Of a stretch of 64,000 bases of DNA, positions 59,314-64,000 are shown piece by piece. The stretch is from Isoetes taiwanensis (Eukaryota; Streptophyta; Lycopodiopsida; Isoetales; Isoetaceae), in assembly GCA_021234155.1 (NCBI GenBank), contig JAJEKV010000026.1, positions 2,604,001-2,668,000 of the forward strand. The letters run 5' to 3'. The position numbers and the translations under genes were made by a program. The notes under the pieces were generated by a model. The model was not told the origin of the DNA and searched no databases. It worked only from the letters and a program-made list of their open reading frames with translations. Position 1 is the stretch's first letter. Each line of letters opens with the position of its first letter.

Positions 59314-61024
59314 TTACCCCAAGAAATTTTGATTTCCTTCTCTTCTTCCCCCAACATCACTATCTCTGCCGCCATCTCCAAAAAGCTCTTTGATCATTCC
59401 ATTAGTGGACAAAAACTTATCTGTCCTTTCCCAAGGCATGCCAACTGACCAGTCATGTCTAGAGTCATGTAGTTCTGAGACATGGATGGGCCGGAGGCCA
59501 AGATCTGGACTTGAAATATAAGCATCTTTTGAAAGCTCCAAGGCTTCAAGATCGTGATTGTTGCATCTACTAACGCAAATTAAATTGTGGCAAGCAGGCT
59601 TTGGGTGATGTTCCTTTTGCACATTTTCAGTGCATGGGGCTCTGTGTACCAGGTGGTTTTGTCTCCAACTCATTAGCTCAATAGAGTCCTCATCCTCTGA
59701 TTCATAAGGTTCTGTATTATCCAAAGACTGATCTGATGAACTATTTTCAATGTCAGAGTCCTCAACAAAATTGTCTTTCAAACTACTAGAACTGCTGCCA
59801 TTTTCAATGACAGAACCATTGAGGTCACTATTCACTGGACCTAAAAATGTTCGACTAAAAATTCCTTCCTCTTTGATGTCTTCAATGCTTTCAATTACTC
59901 CAGCCTCGGCTTCCTCATCATCTGAATCATACATGCCCCATGCTTCCCCAATTTCTGGCAAATCAGTTTCATCATCATCACTGTCAATTCTCTCCGGGCA
60001 AAGCCTGTTTTGCACGGCCCGTCTTCTAAGAATGAATACATTGAAGTAATAACTTACAAGCTCTTTTAGAGTCCTAGTAGGAAAAGCAATTGCTAGGCAC
60101 TCCCAAAAGTTCTTATACAATGATGCTGGATTCATCTTTACGAGCTCTTGGAAAGTCTGTTCCTCTTCATAAGTCCAGCATTCCGATACAACCTCACCCA
60201 TTTCGTTGAATCCCAGGAGATAGAATGAGTGACCTACTTCTGCTAGTAATCTCTCCCTCTCTTCCTGCACATGCAACCTGGTACAATCTATTGAATCAGG
60301 TGTAGCACACCTGCAGCGAAGACCTCTGCCTTCTCCTATTCTCCTTGAAAATTCAATCGCTTTAATGCCAGGGAGAGGCCAATGTTGAGTATACAACTGG
60401 GGAATACGTACAATATCTTCACTTAAATATAATTGGGGTTCCCAAGAAGGAATCTGTGCTTGAAAATCTGGGCCTATTGGCACCTTCTTATAGAAGAGCT
60501 GGTCAGAAGATATGGGCTGCACTGGCTCCTGGCATAACTTGTCAGGAGTAGAAACAAAATTTATCCCTTCATTAGTTGTAAGAGCAGATGCTTGTATGAA
60601 ATTTGGGCCTGAATGTTGGCCATGATTCACAGTGCCATCCAGCTCTTTTTCAGTTGGACCATCATGGAGTTCTGTCTGGCAATGGAAAAATTAAGGTGTT
60701 AATAAGATATGGTTCAGAGGGTACAAGTAAAATAAACATGCATTCCAAATATATTTGGAACCCATGCAAAATGGAAATATTGCCTCTCTCTCAGGAGCAA
60801 AGTAATCAAACCTTCAGAAAATTATGTGCATCGTTCTGTCCTTCAATCCAGTCCTGATTCTGTTTCCCTACCAGCTGCTCTGAAGTATGAATGTCAGCAT
60901 TCTCATGCATATCCTTTGCTATTGCTCCATCTTCCTTATTGTTATCATTATCAGACAATCTTGGATATTTTGTTGGTGGGAAAATTTCAAGGTGCTCTAG
61001 TCCTCGTTTATGTTGATCAGACAT
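59314..61024 (-). CDS. ELM2/SANT-like nuclear protein
   Basis: Exon 1 (61024-60812, start MSDQHKRGLEHLEIFPPTKY) and exon 2 (60675-59314) join in phase through a GTTTGA...CCAG intron to 524 codons. Exon 2 holds an ELM2-type region (about 135-235: VPIGPDFQAQIPSWEPQLYL, LRCRCATPDSIDCTRLHVQE). It then has a SANT/Myb-like helix set (about 245-305: CWTYEEEQTFQELVKMNPAS, LVSYYFNVFILRRRAVQNR) and the DSDDDETDLPEIGEAWG tail block. This arrangement is that of the C-terminal part of plant ELM2 proteins and of Arabidopsis ARID-ELM2 proteins (relatives of MIER/CoREST-type corepressor subunits). No ARID domain is present. The C-terminal 190 residues are acidic and Ser-rich, then low in known motifs. A likely 5'-UTR intron starts with a GTATGT donor (about 61683, minus strand). 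It probably acts in chromatin repression; that role is inferred from the family. Confidence 0.85.
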
Positions 61025-61830
61025 GATAAGGATGCAGCACCTGTGCTGTTAAATCAAACCAGCATGCAATGAGAGCATTGAATTATTTGCAAAACACTGT
61101 TATTTTCTTGATTTCTCAGTTAAAGATCAACTTGTACGTTGGCAATTCAATATTGCTTGTCCTAAGACAAGAAATAAATTGACATGAAATACATTGAGAA
61201 AGGAAATTCGAAAGAAGTCAATCATGGCCAAAATATGTAACTTCATGATTGATTAATTGTTGTCTTAAAAAAGCTTATTAATTCCAAAAGATGAGCTATT
61301 TCACAGAACTACAGTAGGAAACTCTTATTGTTAATATAATATGTCCCCAAATTTAAAAAAAATTCTAGAAATTTTTTTAGGCAACTTTCATGAAAAAATA
61401 TCATGTTCCTAAACTTTGTAGACCTCTTTGAAAATTTGAGCTATATAATTTTTTTTTTTTTTATGTGATTAATGTTCTGTATCCATGGCCTGACAATTCT
61501 TACTATCTTAGACCACCTAGCTAGGCATCTCTGAACAACAGCAGAGATACAAGTGCAAACAGAGACTGCAAGTACTCAGCCAGCATAGATCTAAAAGCCC
61601 ACGGACTTATATCTCACGAACCCTAGAACATCTAAGCAAGCCCTCTGTAAGTTGAAAACCAAAGAAAGACAGTCACTAGACATACCTTGAAGGAAAGAGC
61701 GAGAAAGAGTGGAACCCTAAAGAGCCACGTCGTTGAAGACGGAGAAACTGAGGACAGAAAAGGGGCAAAGTTTTGATGTTTTGCCCTAATCGAGAAAGGG
61801 ATGTGTTATGGCACCGGATCTTGGAGGTAT
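61025..61830 (-). promoter_or_regulatory. 5' UTR, leader intron and promoter region of the ELM2 gene
   Basis: The minus-strand sequence TTCCTTCAAGGTATGTCT (about 61679-61696) is a good donor, and TTTAACAGCACAG (about 61043-61055) is a good acceptor just upstream of the start codon. A leader exon therefore likely lies at about 61690-61800. A poly-T run of 14 occurs in the intron at 61448-61462. No specific promoter box is claimed. Confidence 0.45.
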
Positions 61831-63055
61831 AGTCAATTAGAGGCAGGCCGTGAAGGAATCAGGGCTGGTTTGGCAACGGAATAGAGGGAAAGGGGCTCTT
61901 TCGAATCACCGGATCAAAGGATTGGGGTTTGTACGGAACGGGGTCCTTCTAGACCGTACAAGCCGATATCACATACGTGGGATTAGAACGTTTGTAATAT
62001 ACATGTTTTATAGGATTCATTGCCGGCTGTGTTATCAATTGCAACGGCGATACCCACCCCCGTTATCACCCCCCAAGAAGAAATATATCTAAATGAATGA
62101 ATGAATGAATGAATATGATTTGGTATTCCTGATGTATATTTGATCGAGTTCAATGGAATTCAAGATCTAGGATGATTTCAAGTTAAAAGATATCGATGAT
62201 CATTGGAAATCGAAGTTCCTTTTTTTTTTCCGCCTGGTGTAACATGCATATTGTAACGCATGTTTATTACTTATGCATCCATAGCAACGTGAGTTTATGG
62301 CATGTTTGAGAGCCACAAGCAAAAAGGGGGAAGGGGGGCATATTAATAAAAACTATAAGAGGAACATTGCGTTGGCAAATGCTTTTTCTAAAATTTTGGT
62401 TGAAGACAAAAGTTTTTAATCAAAAAAGTTTTTTTTTTTCCTTTTTCTTTTTAACCATTGGTTTCTAGAAGTGATTGTTTTTTTCCTGATATTTGAGCTT
62501 GGTTTTCTATTCTAGCCTTCCTTTTTCTCTTATTCAGCTAGTGGGTAGGACGAAAAAATAGGGGGCTAAAAATTTTGCCCCCAAATGACTCAATCTTTCA
62601 AACCAAAAATTGTAGTCACTTGCTTGATAATCTGCAGGTGATCTCACATTCGCCTACTAAGTGCTGGAAGTCTTGCAAACAAATTCCGGCAAATTTCAAG
62701 CTTGATTTTTTGTCAGATAATCTTTGCGACCTTAAAAATTCTTGTCCAGGAAATTTCAACAAAAAATTTTAAGGTCATTAAATTGCAATATGGGGATAGA
62801 ATTGATATGTAAATGGAGTTACTACAAAATTATGCATCTTTTTAATCACAATAGGTATAACTTGCTGCCACATGAGCTTAAAGTTGTGGCTCGCTTGCCT
62901 AGCTCCAGCTCGTCTTTCACACGCATAAAAGCACACAATGGCTACTTAGATAGTGCATATAGTTGGTTCAATTCAAATTTTAAGTTCAAAAATACATTTA
63001 ACATGTTATTCATTATGCTTGAACAAAATTAATTTGCCCATAAAGCGATAAATGG
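61831..63055. other. No gene recognised
   Basis: AT-rich with several poly-T tracts. An AATG/TGAA microsatellite (about five units) at 62093-62115 follows a GC-richer segment with CCCACCCCCGTTATCACCCC. This may be another retroposon tail, but the LINE 3' signature found elsewhere is absent. Confidence 0.45.
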
Positions 63056-63790
63056 GAATTGGATTGAATTGAATTGAATGGATTTTTATCATTCACGGAG
63101 ACCAATAGGCCTATGGAACCCTATCAAAGAGCACATCAAATGTATTACTTGAGGATTAAAAGACAAAGAGAGAAAATAAAGATGCTTAGTCTTTTAAGTC
63201 AAAATTTATAAACAACTAATAAAACATCAAAGTCCAAGAGACTTGACTAAGAGATCTTGTGCTTGATAGGGCCGTTCATAAAGTTCTGCTTTATGGCAAT
63301 TGTTCTGCATGGCATAAAAAGCCTTCCAAACTGCCATCGCTTATTGTTGGATATATGTGTCCCAATATGTATTGGTAGTAAATTCCACTCCAAGGTAATT
63401 GTATGTTTCCACTAGTTCTATCTTTTGATTGTGATAAGTGAAGCACGGCTATCTATGTTGCCAACAAGATGATATTAGGAGTACCTTGGTCCTTTGCCTT
63501 TGACTCGCATTCCAGTGTCCTAATAGAAAGTGCTACGTGCATGCAGATGCTGCTGTATATTTGTTGGGGTATGAACCAACAGAGATAATCATTTGTATAC
63601 ATCAGTTGTCTAATGATGTGATGAGCAAGCTGGGCCCCTCCACCTCTATGTGAAGCAAGCCAGGCCTTGAGTTAATCAATACATAGTCTAAACAACATGG
63701 GAAGAGAGTGCGCATCCTTGACACACTCACATACTATTGTTGATAGGCAAGGGGGATTCGCTTGTGTTATGCGTATAAACCATCTGAGTG
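63056..63790 (-). mobile_element. Decayed LINE, minus strand, with (AATTC)n-type tail
   Basis: Minus-strand reading in broken frames: VKDAHSLPMLFRLCID (LINE 'VKQGCPLSPTLFGLYID'), LKAWLASHRGGGAQLAH, then LMYTNDYL where the catalytic 'LLYADDL' belongs, and VETYNYLGVEFTTNTYWD. The 3' end carries the family signature CCATAGGCCTATTGGTCTCC (63117-63098), GTGAATGATAAAAATC, and an ATTCA microsatellite (63081-63057). The catalytic Asp pair is lost, and stops and frameshifts are frequent. It belongs to the same LINE family as the copies at 24700-28660. Confidence 0.65.
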
Positions 63791-64000
63791 TATGCTAAGG
63801 GGGTTTTTTATTGCCTATTTCGTACTTATAATAAGGGATATTTACCATTTATTTCACTAATCTAGTTGTATTTTAAGGAGTATAAGGGTATATCAAGCCA
63901 GTTTTCTGCGTATGATAAGGGGTTTTGCCTGACCCCAGAAACGCAGATGCCATATCCAAAATACATATTGGTGAATCCCCTGGGTTGATAGGGTGACTTG
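63791..64000. other. No gene recognised; short repeats
   Basis: Imperfect repeats of GTATGNTAAGGGGTTTT occur at about 63791 and 63909. The window ends inside this stretch. Confidence 0.4.

Noticed and set aside
59750-60049. Plus-strand Ser-rich frame (99 codons)
   Set aside because: Antisense of the acidic Ser-rich part of the ELM2 protein.
62093-62115. AATG microsatellite as a further LINE tail
   Set aside because: The conserved LINE 3' signature before the tail is missing, so membership is not supported.
1-64000. tRNA, rRNA, CRISPR or bacterial operon features
   Set aside because: No cloverleaf, rRNA core or regularly spaced repeat-spacer array was seen. Introns and element types show plant nuclear DNA.

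Overview
This is AT-rich nuclear DNA of a land plant. It carries intron-containing plant genes with GT-AG splicing (PDAT, LHP1-like, ELM2/SANT-like), plant PPR, GATA, trihelix, PMT-methyltransferase, CK2-alpha and G-beta fragments, and many plant transposons (CACTA, Copia, LINE, Helitron). A PPR relic of the 'SILKACGS' type and the heavy transposon load make a seed-free plant, perhaps a fern, my best guess. That is inference only.

Layout. 1-11 kb: mostly transposon debris. It holds a 5'-truncated LINE with target-site duplication, a chimeric PMT/G-beta pseudogene, two copies of a GC-rich palindrome, a CACTA end, and a small MITE-like element. 11.4-12.9 kb: a six-exon LHP1/TFL2-like gene (chromo plus chromo-shadow), bracketed by two opposite copies of one repeat. 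14.6-20.4 kb: three decayed ORFs. One, at 17.8-20.4 kb, reads as a ParB-like domain followed by a DNA-methyltransferase-like domain and a coiled-coil tail. This is the most unusual locus in the window. 21.8-29.7 kb: a probable non-autonomous CACTA element with CGTCAG-rich subterminal repeats, into which several LINE 3' ends were inserted. 29.7-32.3 kb: a broken Copia element.

32-44 kb: mostly non-coding repeats, a Helitron terminus beside a PIF1-type helicase remnant, and abutting CK2-alpha and PPR fragments. 44.2-47.4 kb: a second broken Copia joined to a degenerate trihelix gene. 49.7-52.5 kb: tandem and dispersed duplications around the 3' half of a GATA26/27-like gene that has no visible zinc finger. 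54.6-61.8 kb: the gene-like end of the window, with an apparently intact six-exon PDAT gene (phospholipid:diacylglycerol acyltransferase, oil synthesis) converging on an ELM2/SANT-like nuclear protein gene. 63.1-63.8 kb: another decayed LINE in reverse orientation.

Functionally only PDAT, the LHP1-like gene and the ELM2 gene look intact. They do not form a pathway. Most other coding signal is captured, truncated or mutated. All identifications are from reading translations by eye. No database search was run.
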